Source: an uncultured Isosphaeraceae bacterium
GTDB lineage: Bacteria > Planctomycetota > Planctomycetia > Isosphaerales > Isosphaeraceae
Assembly: GCA_945957605.1 (NCBI GenBank)
Contig: CAMFLR010000020.1
Coordinates: forward strand, 1-64,000
Reading direction: 5' to 3'
Length of the DNA: 64,000 nt
The translations under genes and the position numbers were made by a program. Numbering within the stretch: the stretch's first letter is position 1; every line of letters starts with the position of its first letter. Below the pieces are notes generated by a model. That model did not search any database and had not been told where the DNA came from. It saw nothing but the letters and a program-made list of their open reading frames with translations. Below, in pieces: positions 8,577 to 18,223 of the stretch.

Positions 8577-8969
8577 GTGCGGGCCTTTCAAATGCGATCA
8601 GTTCCCCGCGACTAGCGTTTTAGAGTCAGCCAAGTGGAACTTCCACCCGCCGTCTGCGTGGGCTGATGCTGGATTCGTCGTATCAAGGCTGATAGAAGCG
8701 TCAAGAGGGCGATCCGCTACGCATGGGCGATGCTTCCAACGCAGGCTCTCGTGAACCGATTGGGGAAGCGCGTCTCGGGCTTGCGGACTCGATCCCTATT
8801 GCACGCGAGGGCATAACGCTGCTCGCTCGTCAGATCCACGCCGCCGAACGTTGCGAACTTGCGCTGCCCAATCACCCAATTCGTGGTCGGGTGATCCTTC
8901 CACTCGTAACGGACGCCGCCGATTACATTAGCCGATCTGGATGCTTGCGATGACGCCGGACCGGCGAAC
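8577..8969. other. Intergenic stretch with one weak frame
   Basis: About 390 bp. One minus frame (8717-8992, 91 codons, containing RYEWKDHPTTNWVIGQRKF) looks partly protein-like and overlaps the stop of the next gene, but has no clear start or ribosome site. I leave it uncalled. The left end should carry the promoter of the coupled pair. Confidence 0.3.
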
Positions 8970-9392
8970 TCAATGCGCTCCGACAAGGACAAACAGAAAC
9001 ATCAGGAAGGCAATCAGCACCAAGCCGCCAGCGCCCAATGCGATGATTGCACGTTTGTCTGCGGACAGCCCGACGACCGTGCGGTAAGGATCGTAACCGT
9101 CCGCGAAGTCTCGCTCCATAGACTTCGCTCCGATCGGGCGTTTAAGTCGGATACGCGAATCGTCGAATTTCTCGACGAGCACCCATCCGCCCTTTTTCTC
9201 CTCTTCGAGCACGGCGCGGAGTTGCTCGGGCTTGCGGAAGGCCGCCGTGGAAGCCCGCATGATCTTGAATTCCCAGCCCTCGGCCAGGTCTTTTTCGGAG
9301 TAGGGGGTCATTTCTTCTTCCTCTTGCCGGATCAACTCCTGAGCCGCCGCAACGGCGGCTGCAACTATTGCAGCGTTGGCTCCCGCGCTCAT
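8970..9392 (-). CDS. Hypothetical protein with C-terminal membrane anchor
   Basis: About 140 residues. An Ala-rich N-terminus leads into acidic EEEEMTPYSEKDLAEGWEFK. The core (residues about 30-85) has KIMRASTAAFRKPEQLRAVL, then GGWVLVEKFDDSRIRLKRP, a compact alpha/beta domain of a type common in planctomycetes and annotated only as hypothetical. A single C-terminal helix (IIALGAGGLVLIAFLMFLFV) makes it tail-anchored, with the core in the cytoplasm. I chose the second of two adjacent ATGs because GGGAG then has normal spacing. Confidence 0.72.
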   Translation of the reverse strand: MSAGANAAIVAAAVAAAQELIRQEEEEMTPYSEKDLAEGWEFKIMRASTAAFRKPEQLRAVLEEEKKGGWVLVEKFDDSRIRLKRPIGAKSMERDFADGYDPYRTVVGLSADKRAIIALGAGGLVLIAFLMFLFVLVGAH

Positions 9393-9505
9393 CATGATCT
9401 CCCAGCAGAACGTCGGGCTATTCTCGAGGCATTCGTCTGCGAAGGCAGATTATTGCGGAACTGGGGCTGGACACCGGCGAAACGGGGCTCCCAATTCTCC
9501 TCGCT

Positions 9506-9886
9506 TCACCGGACCTGCGGAGACAGCGACACAGGCAGGGAACGATCGCCGCCAGCCTCCTTCGTCCGACGCTCCTGTTCCAGCCATTCATCGACACCTG
9601 GTGCGTGCGGATCAGCGACAACGGGCATCCAAGGACGCCACATGGCCCGACGATACTTCCCGGTCAACTTAGAGTAATATTTGACGCAATCAGCATGAAA
9701 TTTTGCACGATCGGGCGGATGATTCCTTGACGCGATTTCACGCCATCCTCGCTCATTTGCGGCGTACTGATTTGCGAGCCTGCAATAGGCGAACGACTGA
9801 GTCCCCATCATCGCGCAAGAGATGAGCAACGCTATCACGCCAACGGCGATCATCAGCGTGCGCACTCGAAAACTTGGAAGTGGCAT
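9506..9886 (-). CDS. Small planctomycete membrane protein, N-terminal helix
   Basis: A 126-residue protein beginning MPLPSFRVRTLMIAVGVIAL, the same Arg-rich start plus single helix as the genes at 7259 and 25759. The outer part is hydrophilic, with YCRLANQYAANERGWREIAS and a C-terminal HAPGVDEWLEQERRTKEAGG. There are no catalytic motifs. One helix with the C-terminal part exposed is likely. Function unknown. Confidence 0.72.
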   Translation of the reverse strand: MPLPSFRVRTLMIAVGVIALLISCAMMGTQSFAYCRLANQYAANERGWREIASRNHPPDRAKFHADCVKYYSKLTGKYRRAMWRPWMPVVADPHAPGVDEWLEQERRTKEAGGDRSLPVSLSPQVR

Positions 9887-10473
9887 GCCTGAAGTCCATT
9901 GTTACTACTCTGCTCGAGCGTGGACCGGCTGACCCGGCCCCTTGGATGCTACTAGCCTCTATCATAATGCTGCCGGCGGCGTCGCCATAGCGAGCCCCGC
10001 GAGCAACTGCGATCCGAACCTCGGCGTCTTGAGCCCGTAATTGCCTTTTGATTCCATTAATTGCAAAGAGTAATACTATCGCCGGCTCCTGAGGCAAAAC
10101 GGCTGGCCTTCCTGGCCTCAAGTTCGTCTCCAGCGGTCTGCCAAAACCTCTTAAGCAACGGGCCTACGCCCCTTTATAACGCCGCAAAATCACATGCCGC
10201 TCATACGTTCGACCGGTCCAGGACCCGTGCACGCACAAGGCGGTTGTCAGTGCTCATTTTCTGCTTGTGCTAAAAACGTTGTGATGTGACGGAAATGATC
10301 ACACCATTAGGTTTACGCATTCACCTGACGCGTTTTCATTGTTTGGCAGACCAATTGACGCCTGGCGATCGAAAATTGTGTGGCAGCCCTTTTGCCGGAC
10401 TTCCCGGCATTTCTGGCCAATTGACCCAAGCCAGAATATCGCGCCGGCAATCCCGGACGGGTTATCGTCCTTG
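9887..10473. other. Intergenic, nothing recognised
   Basis: About 590 bp between the small membrane protein and the IS200/IS605 relic. The short frames have poor composition. I checked by eye for a tRNA-like fold and direct repeats and found none. Confidence 0.4.
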
Positions 10474-10995
10474 CGATGGGTCTAAAACCCTCGCCTTCAG
10501 GCGACGCCTTTGCGTTTTACGGTGTTCGGCTTTGATGGTGGGTTATGGAACGCTACCGAACGGGTACGTATAGCCGGTTCGATCTCAAGTACCACTTCGT
10601 CTGGATCACCAAATACCGCAAGGGTGTCCTGGCGGGTGAGATTGGGGTGCGTGGTCCGGGAGGTTTGCCGGACCTACGAGATGGAGATCCTGGAAGGATC
10701 GATATCTCGCGATCACGTTCACATTCCCCTTTCGTGCCCGCCGAACATTTCGCCCAGCAAGGTCATGCAGTACATCAAGGGAAAGACGTCGCGAAAGCTG
10801 CTGATGGAGTTCCGGCATCTGCAAAAACTGTTCTGGGGCCGGCACCTTTGGGCACGCGGGTACTTCGTAGCATCGAGCGCCAATGTGACGGACGAGGTGA
10901 TCATGGAGTACATCCGCCAGCAGGACGGTACCTAACCGGACGACGGTGGCGATAACTTTCGACTCTCGAAATCGTGAAGCGGAGGACTTTAGTCC
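10474..10995 (+). mobile_element. IS200/IS605-family relic carrying only tnpA
   Basis: The left end has a small hairpin (TCGCC-ttca-GGCGA, 10491-10504) 40 nt before the transposase start, and the right end has GGACT-tt-AGTCC (10984-10995). Subterminal hairpins without inverted terminal repeats are the hallmark of this single-strand transposon family. It encodes a broken Y1 transposase and no tnpB. A truncated, inverted second copy of the same left end lies at about 21683-21900, which helps fix the left boundary. Confidence 0.75.
10545..10935 (+). pseudogene. tnpA: IS200/IS605 TnpA (Y1 HUH transposase), frameshifted
   Basis: The first frame gives MERYRTGTYSRFDLKYHFVW followed by ITKYRKGVLAGEIGVR, the classic TnpA start. 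The rest is in another frame: REVCRTYEMEILEG, then DHVHIPLSCPP with the HUH pair His-Val-His, KGKTSRKLLMEF, and VIMEYIRQQ with the catalytic Tyr. Comparison with the relic at 21.7-21.9 kb shows that this copy lacks 11 nt at about 10650, which causes the frameshift. All catalytic residues survive but are split between frames, so the enzyme is inactive unless the shift is bypassed. Confidence 0.8.
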
Positions 10996-11294
10996 GTAGC
11001 CACGATTTTCTTTGAACCTACCGGCTTCAGCCGGTCCTGGTTCGTTTCATCCGCCGAAATCATCCATTCAAACGTCGTACTGCGTCCAGTGTTTCGCTTC
11101 TGTGCATTGATCCGGCCGTTACGCGACCACTCGCGCACTGTAAATGCGGCCTTACCCAGTTGCGGTGCGACTTCTTGCCTGGTGAACCAAGTCTGTTGAG
11201 GAGGAACGTCAGAGGCGACGTTGCCTGCTGCAAGTTTCGCCTTGATCTCGCACACTTCGGTGTAGATCTGCTGTAATAACTCTTCGGTCGTCAC
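10989..11294 (-). CDS. Helix-turn-helix DNA-binding protein, MerR/excisionase-like
   Basis: I chose the GTG at 11294, which has CAGGAG 6 nt upstream; frames extending further up look non-coding. The 101-residue product begins MTTEELLQQIYTEVCEIKAK, a short coiled coil, then TWFTRQEVAPQLGKAAFTVR followed by EWSRNGRINAQKR, a MerR-like winged helix-turn-helix as in planctomycete excisionase-like proteins. The last codons (ATD-stop) lie in the right-end hairpin of the IS200/IS605 relic, so the natural C-terminus may have been replaced by insertion. Confidence 0.68.
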   Translation of the reverse strand: MTTEELLQQIYTEVCEIKAKLAAGNVASDVPPQQTWFTRQEVAPQLGKAAFTVREWSRNGRINAQKRNTGRSTTFEWMISADETNQDRLKPVGSKKIVATD

Positions 11295-11936
11295 GGTGGC
11301 TCCTGCGCCATGACGGCGCCCGAAGTCGTAGTCTGGTTCAACGCGCTCCGATGCAATTTGTATTCGATGGGAGGTTGAACACCCGGTCGAAACAGCGACG
11401 AGCCTGGCTGGATCTGCGATCTCCTCGCGAATCGAACGTGCGGAATGGACGATTTGCGGAAGCAGAAGGGGTTGCTTGTTGCTTGCTAGTTGCATCAATT
11501 CGAAAGGGGGACGTGATTCATGGACTGCGTGGTCGCAAGTTGTTTTAAGATAATGTTTTGCAATGATTGTTCCTTCGATTCTTGGGTTACTCCGGCCTGT
11601 TTTGTTAAGCTTACTTGTGTTAGAGCTGCACAAAACCGATAAACGATAGCGATTCAAGAATACCTCGCATCAACGTTGCGTAATGAGTTGGTGGCGTGCG
11701 CAACCGACTTCGGTCGACAAAACCGAAGCGCGCGGTGTTTTGAACGCTCGGTCTCGATCTCGCGACGACACGCCGTGTCGCTCACCCATGAATGTCAGGG
11801 CAAACAACCACCTCACACGTAGACGCTGGGGCATGATTGGCGCGGACTTATCGAACGTGTTCGCGGAAGAAATTGTTCCGAGTACTGATCCGCAGGCAGG
11901 AAGTGGGCGGCGCAGGACTTCGGGATACTTCACGTC
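11295..11936. other. Intergenic, mostly empty
   Basis: About 640 bp. It should hold the promoter for the HTH gene at its left end. Two overlapping frames on opposite strands (about 11670-11957) are mirror-image composition effects with no family features. No RNA gene or repeat was seen. Confidence 0.35.
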
Positions 11937-12083
11937 ATGTGTCCAGAAGTAGATCACCTGTTTGTTGACCCGCAGATTGTGGATTGGCTAGAAGGCACCA
12001 GCGCAGTTAACCTGGAAGATGCTCCCCCAAGTACCGCCGACATGGTGTATGCCGGCAACTTCGACCGATCCGACTTGTGTTGA
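11937..12083 (+). CDS. Small acidic protein (48 aa) before the kinase operon
   Basis: An ATG frame with a strongly protein-like sequence: MCPEVDHLFVDPQIVDWLEG, then AVNLEDAPPSTADMVYAG and FDRSDLC. It ends 58 bp before the kinase start on the same strand. No clear ribosome site precedes the ATG and the frame stays open about 15 codons upstream, so it could also be the remnant 3' end of a longer gene. No family is recognised. Confidence 0.4.
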   Translation: MCPEVDHLFVDPQIVDWLEGTSAVNLEDAPPSTADMVYAGNFDRSDLC

Positions 12084-12141
12084 GCCATGGCTTAACACCG
12101 CGAGGACGCCGGATCGACGCGGGGGAGCGGAGGTCGCAACT

Positions 12142-13578
12142 ATGTCCCGGGCACCGAGTCCGATTTTCCGCATCGGTCAGACCCCGCCGGCTATCCCGGG
12201 TTACGAGTTACTGCACCCAGTCGGCCAGGGAGGCATGGCCGAGGTCTATGTCGCGCGTCAACTGGCCCTGGGACGGCTGGTAGCCGTGAAGTTCCTCGTC
12301 CCTGATGCCGAAGTCGAGCCGCACGAAGCCCTCGAACGTTTCCGTCGCGAGGCGGAACTGATGGCCCGCGTGTCGCACCCGAATATCGTTTCCGTATTCG
12401 ATTTCGGGTGCGCCGGCAACCAGCCCTACCTCATGATGGAGTATATCGAGGGTGGGAACCTGCGTGGCCGCATGACGCCCCACGAGCCGGCCGATGCCGG
12501 CGACGTCCGGTCGGTGCTCAATCCCGTGTGCGAGGCCCTCTCCTACCTGCATCGCCAGGGGATCCTTCACCGCGACCTGAAGCCTGAAAACATCCTGATG
12601 CACGATGAGATCAACCCGAAGGTGGCGGACTTCGGCATCGCGGTGCTCAGAGGTGGGGGCAGCACGCTGACCCGGACCGGGCATGGGCTGGGCACGCTCG
12701 GCTACGTCGCGCCGGAGCAGCAGTACCGCCTAAGGGTCGATGAACGGGCCGATCAGTATTCGCTGGCGGCCATCGCGTACGAGTTGCTGACAGGCGAGAA
12801 GGCCCTGGGGGTCTTCAAGCCCCCATCGCACCACAATGCCCGGCTTGACCCCAGGGTGGATGAGGTCATCATGCGAGCGTTGCAGGAGGAACCCTCAGAA
12901 CGCTACCCGTCGATCCGCGAGTTCGGCGAGGCGCTGGACAAAGCGCTAGTGGTGGTCCGCCCGCAGTCGCGCTGGCCGCGGCCGCTTACTCGGAGCCTGG
13001 CGATCCTCGCGGTCCTTGTGGCGGCTCTCGCAACGATCGCGATCGCTTGGCCGGGCATGACCGGTCGGCTGGCGACGTCCGAAGCGTCTGGAGGGATCGG
13101 GAACGAATCCGCCGTTCGGACCACGAAATCGCAACCCGCGACGGCCTCGGGACCGAACGATCCGGGAGACCGCGCGTTGGCCGAGGGGCAGAGTAAGCTC
13201 GTTGAACTCCGCGCCTACCTCAGTTGGATCGAGCAGGGCAAACCCGAGGGAGACGCAGGTCAAGCTGTGGAGAAGACCAATTGGACCGAGGCCGAGCGGA
13301 TCGTAAGCGAGCAGATCGAGAAGATCGCCTTCAGCATCTGGAAATCCAGCGGCGAGCCGACGGGGGAGGCCGGCCGGCGAGCCGAGAACGTCAATCGGCT
13401 GGCCGCCCAGCAGGTCCTGCGCACGCAGCTCGACGAAGCGATCAGTCGAGCAGAGCAGAAGGCCACCCAGGGCCCCCAAACGCGCGCCCCAAAGGCGGCC
13501 CAGGGCTCGCCCACGCCAACCGCTGACGCGTCATCCCAGCACACCGATGCAAAAGACAACAAATCTCCCCGCGAGTAG
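12142..13578 (+). CDS. Membrane-anchored Ser/Thr protein kinase (Hanks type)
   Basis: A 478-residue PknB-like kinase. The kinase domain spans about residues 21-270: Gly-rich loop VGQGGMAEVY (27-36), ATP-binding Lys50 in VAVK, catalytic HRDLKPEN (143-150), DFG (163-165) and APE as APEQQ (190-194). One membrane helix follows at about 285-303 and then a 170-residue outer region rich in Glu, Ala and Lys with coiled-coil character. The start is the ATG at 12142 after GGAGG. The histidine kinase gene begins 5 nt after the stop, so the two are surely cotranscribed; cross-talk between Ser/Thr and two-component signalling is plausible. Confidence 0.92.
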   Translation: MSRAPSPIFRIGQTPPAIPGYELLHPVGQGGMAEVYVARQLALGRLVAVKFLVPDAEVEPHEALERFRREAELMARVSHPNIVSVFDFGCAGNQPYLMMEYIEGGNLRGRMTPHEPADAGDVRSVLNPVCEALSYLHRQGILHRDLKPENILMHDEINPKVADFGIAVLRGGGSTLTRTGHGLGTLGYVAPEQQYRLRVDERADQYSLAAIAYELLTGEKALGVFKPPSHHNARLDPRVDEVIMRALQEEPSERYPSIREFGEALDKALVVVRPQSRWPRPLTRSLAILAVLVAALATIAIAWPGMTGRLATSEASGGIGNESAVRTTKSQPATASGPNDPGDRALAEGQSKLVELRAYLSWIEQGKPEGDAGQAVEKTNWTEAERIVSEQIEKIAFSIWKSSGEPTGEAGRRAENVNRLAAQQVLRTQLDEAISRAEQKATQGPQTRAPKAAQGSPTPTADASSQHTDAKDNKSPRE

Positions 13579-13583
13579 GTTTC

Positions 13584-15599
13584 ATGGACCCCGACCGCAA
13601 CGCAGAGATCGCGCGCTGCCTCTTCCGGGAGTCGAACGACGCCCTCTTGCTTTTCGATCCGCGAGATCATCGAGTCGTCGGTGTCAATACCACGGCCCTC
13701 CGACTGACCGGCTTCGAACGCCCACGGCTCCTGAAGCTGCGGGTCTGGGACCTTTTCTCCAGCATTGAGCCGAACGGGGTCGAACGGCTCTCGCAAGCCT
13801 ATCTGCAGACTGGCATGTTCCACTCGCGGGAGGGCTACTACCTCTGTCGCGACGCTGACGCGCCGATCCCCGTCAACATCAGCGTTAGCCGGATCCACAC
13901 GCAACCGGATCCTCTCGGGCTGGTTGTTGCTCGCGACATCTCGGAGCGGGTCCAAGCTGGGGAGGCCCTGCGCGAGTCGGAGGAGCGTTATCGCACGCTC
14001 GTCGAATCGGCCGGCGTTCTGATCTGGTCGCTTTCCTCGGACGGCATGATCGCCACTTTGAATCCGGCGTTCGAGTCGATCACGGGCTGGTCACGCGACG
14101 AGTTGCTCGGCCGGTCGTTCGTCGGGTTGGTGCACCCTGATGACGCGACGCGTGCCGAGGAACTCTTCGACCGCGCGCTGGGGGGCGAGGCGCTACCGAC
14201 GTTCGAGCTTCGGCTTCGAGCTCGCGACGGAGGCGAGCGGAATGTTGAGCTGATATCGACTCGGCGGGTCGTGGCCCGAGGCCGGATGGAGGTCGTGGGA
14301 ATCGCTCGCGACGTGACCGAGGTTCGCCGCGCCGAGGAAGCGATCCGTCTCTCCGAGTCGCTACGCCTGGCGAAGGAGACCGCCGAGGTTGCCAACCACA
14401 CCAAGAGCCAGTTCCTGGCCAACGTCAGCCATGAGATCCGCACCCCCATGACGGCCATCCTCGGTCTCACTGACCTGCTGCTCGAGGCGGAAGCAGAGCC
14501 CGACCAGCAGCGCAGACACCTGCTCGCCATTAAACAGAACGGGAGATTCCTGGTCGATCTCCTCAGCGACCTGCTCAACCTGACAAAGGCGGAGATCGGG
14601 ACGTTGAGCGTCGAGAGCGCTGCGTGCGCCCCGGATCGGATCGTCGACGAAGTGGTCGCCGCGCTCTGGCCCCGGGGCGAGGCGCGCGGCCTTGCACTGG
14701 ATGTCCGCTACACAACGCCGATCCCTGCAGAGGTCCCCACGGACCCCATCCGACTCCGACAGATCCTGATGAACCTCTTCTCTAATGCGATCAAGTACAC
14801 CGAGCGAGGCGAGGTGCGCCTGCGGGTGAGCTTCGACGAGGACGAACCGGCACTGCGGTTTGACGTCTCCGATACCGGCGTCGGGCTGACTGCCGATGAA
14901 CAGGCCCGCATCTTCGAGCCTTTCTATCAGGCGCGGCTCCATGCCGCAGATGGGCTGCCCGGCAGCGGGCTGGGACTGGCCATTAGCAAGCGACTGGTCG
15001 AGGCGCTCGGCGGTCGACTCGAGGTCCGTAGCGAGCCGGGTCAGGGAAGCACCTTCAGCCTGATCCTGCCGACCGTCCCATTGCCGGATGTCCCGCGGCG
15101 GACGCGCGAAACGGGCGAAACGGCGACCATTACGCAAAAGCCCCGCACTGGTCGGCCGTCAGCGGTCCTACCCCCGGGGACGCAAATCCTGCTCGCGGAA
15201 GACAACGACGCGAACCGGGAGGTCATCTCGCTGATGCTCAGGCGGACGGATGCGAAGGTGGTCGTCTCCTCCAACGGCCGGGAGGCTATCGACCGAGCAG
15301 TCGCCGCCCGCGATGCGGGCCGGCCCTTCGACGTCATCCTCATGGACATGCAGATGCCCATCCTGGACGGATACGCAGCCACTCGGGAGCTGCGAGACTT
15401 AGGTTTTCAGCAGCCGATCTTAGCCCTGACGGCCTACGCCGACGACGAATCTCGAGAGGAGTGCCTTCGATTCGGCTGCGACGCACATTTGAGCAAGCCC
15501 ATCGAATGGGAGAAGCTGTTGGAGACGATCCGTGGGCATATAACACGTCATGCCGGAGCGAGCGACGATCCCCGGCTTGACGCCATGGCGTCCGGATAG
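13584..15599 (+). CDS. Hybrid sensor histidine kinase with receiver domain
   Basis: 671 residues, no membrane segments, so cytoplasmic. Order: PAS (about 10-110), PAS with PAC end (about 130-250, SLSSDGMIATLNPAFESITG), HisKA with phospho-acceptor His283 in NVSHEIRTP, HATPase with N-box LFSNAIKY, G1 DTGVGL and G2 GSGLGLAIS, then a receiver domain (about 530-650) with the acidic pair ED, phospho-acceptor Asp588 in LMDMQMP and Lys in LSKPI. All key residues are present, so it should autophosphorylate and pass phosphate internally. There is no output domain; a separate Hpt protein and regulator are needed. It is second in the kinase operon. Confidence 0.93.
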   Translation: MDPDRNAEIARCLFRESNDALLLFDPRDHRVVGVNTTALRLTGFERPRLLKLRVWDLFSSIEPNGVERLSQAYLQTGMFHSREGYYLCRDADAPIPVNISVSRIHTQPDPLGLVVARDISERVQAGEALRESEERYRTLVESAGVLIWSLSSDGMIATLNPAFESITGWSRDELLGRSFVGLVHPDDATRAEELFDRALGGEALPTFELRLRARDGGERNVELISTRRVVARGRMEVVGIARDVTEVRRAEEAIRLSESLRLAKETAEVANHTKSQFLANVSHEIRTPMTAILGLTDLLLEAEAEPDQQRRHLLAIKQNGRFLVDLLSDLLNLTKAEIGTLSVESAACAPDRIVDEVVAALWPRGEARGLALDVRYTTPIPAEVPTDPIRLRQILMNLFSNAIKYTERGEVRLRVSFDEDEPALRFDVSDTGVGLTADEQARIFEPFYQARLHAADGLPGSGLGLAISKRLVEALGGRLEVRSEPGQGSTFSLILPTVPLPDVPRRTRETGETATITQKPRTGRPSAVLPPGTQILLAEDNDANREVISLMLRRTDAKVVVSSNGREAIDRAVAARDAGRPFDVILMDMQMPILDGYAATRELRDLGFQQPILALTAYADDESREECLRFGCDAHLSKPIEWEKLLETIRGHITRHAGASDDPRLDAMASG

Positions 15600-15828
15600 A
15601 GGAGGGACAGGACGCGTCCAAGCTAGCGGACGACCATTACGAGACCTGGCGGCTCTCGGCACGACTCATGATCCGCCCTGCGATCCACGCTGCCAGCGTG
15701 ATAATGGGAGGCGAGTGTTGGCCGTCGCGCCGGGGCCCGGATCGTGCCCTATGCTTTAGTTAAACCAAGCGGTCGAGTCCTCTCGCGGTCTATGCCAGGG
15801 ACCCGTCGCTCACCAGGAGTCGAGGCTG

Positions 15829-17202
15829 ATGGCGGAACTTGCCCAGGAGAATTTGTGCCGGCTCGAAGCAGGGCCGGGCCCTGTGCTGGCAGCCGCAGCC
15901 TTTCCCGACAAGTCGGAGTCCTATCAGGGGCCGGAGCGACGGAAGACTTTCCGGCCTGGCCGACCGGCCAACCTGGCCTCGGCCGGAATCACCTCGGCGA
16001 AGCTCGAGGCTCTGATCCTCAAACTTCTGCTGGCCGACGGTCTCGCCACGGGCCGCACCATTGCCACGCGGCTAGGCTTGCCCTTCGCTTTGCTCATCGA
16101 CGAGCTAGAACGGCTCCAGAATCAGAAGCTCGTGACCTACAACAACATCGCCGACATGGGTGATCACGAGTATGTCCTGACCGAGGGTGGCCGGGCCCGC
16201 AGCCGCGAGTATACCGAGGAGTGCGCCTACATCGGCGAGGCCCCGGTCTCCTACGAAGACTACCTGGCGGCCGTCAACGCGCAAACGATCGCCAATGAGC
16301 ATCCCCAGGTGGCTGACCTCCGCCGGGCCTTCTCTGACCTGCTGATCTCCGACGAGATGCTCCGAGTCCTCGGCCCCGCGATCAACTCGGGCAGGGGGAT
16401 GTTCATCTATGGGGCACCCGGTAACGGCAAGACCAGCGTGGCCGAGCGGATCACTCGGTGCTTCGGCAAGTCGATTTGGATCCCACGCGTGATCGACATG
16501 TGCGGCCAGCTCGTCAAGCTGTTCGACCCCTCGGTCCACGAGATCGTGGCGAGCGAGGGTGAGGGGCTCTTCAGCCGTAACGAGGTCGACCGCCGGTGGG
16601 TTGAGATCCGTCGGCCCACCCTCGTCGTCGGAGGCGAGCTTACCATGGACCAGCTGGAGATCCGTCACGATCCGATCTCTCGGATCAGCGAGGCCTCACT
16701 CCAGATGAAGTCGAACAACGGTACCCTCCTGATCGACGACTTCGGCCGGCAGAGGATGCAGCCGGTCGAGCTACTCAACCGAATGATCATCCCGCTGGAG
16801 AAGCGGTATGATTTCCAGACGCTGAACAACGGGCAGAATATCAAGATCCCCTTCGACCAGCTAACACTCTTCTCGACCAACCTCGAGCCCAAGCACCTCG
16901 TCGACGACGCCTTCCTACGGCGGATCCCCTACAAAATCCATGTGACCGACCCCGATGAGACGATGTTCAAGAAACTGATGATGCTGGTCGCGCCCAAGCT
17001 CGGGTTCGACTCACTGTCGGATGACCCGGTCGACTACCTGATCGACCACCATTACCGACGGGTCGGCCGCTGCTTCCGGAGCTGCCAGCCTCGGGACCTG
17101 CTACTCCAGGCGAGAAATTACTGCCTCTACAACGGCCTGCCGATCCAGCTAACCCGAGATATCGTCGACTTCTCGGTCAGTTGCTACTTCACCACGATGT
17201 AA
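15829..17202 (+). CDS. AAA ATPase with N-terminal winged helix
   Basis: 457 residues. Residues about 50-110 look like a winged helix (KLEALILKLLLADGLATGRT), followed by a linker and an AAA ATPase core: Walker A GAPGNGKTS (195-203), Walker B TLLIDDFGR (Asp303-304), sensor-like LFSTNLEPKHLVDDAFLRR and a C-terminal helical lid. Proteins of this build are widespread in planctomycetes and have been linked by annotation to Flp/Tad pilus loci, but no pilus gene is seen here. It follows the histidine kinase by 229 bp, so it may or may not share its transcript. AGGAG and GAGG lie before the ATG. Confidence 0.82.
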   Translation: MAELAQENLCRLEAGPGPVLAAAAFPDKSESYQGPERRKTFRPGRPANLASAGITSAKLEALILKLLLADGLATGRTIATRLGLPFALLIDELERLQNQKLVTYNNIADMGDHEYVLTEGGRARSREYTEECAYIGEAPVSYEDYLAAVNAQTIANEHPQVADLRRAFSDLLISDEMLRVLGPAINSGRGMFIYGAPGNGKTSVAERITRCFGKSIWIPRVIDMCGQLVKLFDPSVHEIVASEGEGLFSRNEVDRRWVEIRRPTLVVGGELTMDQLEIRHDPISRISEASLQMKSNNGTLLIDDFGRQRMQPVELLNRMIIPLEKRYDFQTLNNGQNIKIPFDQLTLFSTNLEPKHLVDDAFLRRIPYKIHVTDPDETMFKKLMMLVAPKLGFDSLSDDPVDYLIDHHYRRVGRCFRSCQPRDLLLQARNYCLYNGLPIQLTRDIVDFSVSCYFTTM

Positions 17203-18223
17203 GCGAGATCAGGCCCGGTACCGGCCACCGGATGATCTCGCCGAGCAAGGCGACTGTGTGCTTATGTTCAAGTGATCGTGCGGACTCACGATCAAGTTGC
17301 TCGGACTGGGATACGGGCGGACGAGCTTTCTAAATCAAGATTGATCGAGGTGAGTGACTGACGCGTTCCGGAACCGCACGCGTCGGTCCCCTTTCTACCG
17401 AAGTAGCGAACGGACCGACGCGTTTCTCTATCGCAAGAGAATTTATCGCTGCCGCGAAGTCGGAACAGGATTCGGCAATCCAGTCCGCCCACGCTTCCCA
17501 TGAATCGCGTTTCATTCCCTACAGCTTGCCTGCCTAAAACCTGTGGATTCAGCTTAACCCTCACGCCACCATTGTGTTATGAGAAGTCCGTCTGTACTCG
17601 CAGGGAAAGTGCTTTGTTCGGGAATTGATCACAAGTTATTTTGTGTTATTGATTTGTGGCGAAGGTCTTTATCGGGCGTGGGTTGCTTTACCGTGTATTG
17701 CCAGGATTTCCGGCATTGAAACTGCAAGAAGTGGATCGACGATAACCATTCGAGAGCATGTCTCATCAAAGCGGTGTAATGCGTTTGCGCCGATCGCGAC
17801 CAGCTTCGGTGGATCTTGAACAGAAGCTGGAAGCGCGTCTATTGCCAGCGATCGTCGACCGGTTCAGGTCCCGTCGTGTCGACTTGTTCGAGGCATCGTT
17901 TGGCAAAGCCGCACTCGGCGTTCCTTCGGCATCGTCCACACCGCGTCAGTCCGAGCATCCCTTTTCGAGGCAAGTTGAATCAAAGACACTTCGCGATCAC
18001 CCAATTACGCGAAAATTTGATCTTGGCTTGGTTACCTTGATTTCTTGGTTGGCACGGGTTGCAGCAATTGTGCCCATCCATCACTCGCGAGAGCCTTGGC
18101 CAGACTGTAGAGTCGATCCGGGACTCAGCGACGCTGGTAAGGATGGTGCTTTCACTGGGAAAGGAGTGCCGATCAGGCTTCCGAAGTGCGGGTCGATTTT
18201 CGGGCGAAAGATTCGAGGCTGAC
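17203..18223. other. Long intergenic region with one copy of a diverged repeat
   Basis: About 1 kb with no convincing gene. The segment at about 17330-17610 resembles 21530-21690 (separate entries). An open plus frame runs from 17758 to 18222 but its composition is poor. The right end is the leader of the large histidine kinase. Confidence 0.45.
17330..17610 (-). repeat. Diverged repeat, copy A
   Basis: Read on the minus strand, this starts with a cctgcgagtacaga block and continues through atggtggcgtgagg to a short frame beginning MKRDSWEAWADWIAESCSDF. The same order occurs in copy B near 21530-21690. Similarity is moderate, by eye about two thirds of bases over the best 90 bp. It could be a remnant of a duplicated small gene and its leader. 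Confidence 0.45.

Noticed and set aside
14361..15137. 258-codon minus frame within the histidine kinase
   Set aside because: A shadow of the kinase; high-GC DNA keeps the opposite strand open.
17758..18222. 154-codon plus frame before the large kinase
   Set aside because: Poor composition, no start signal and it overlaps the kinase leader in another frame.
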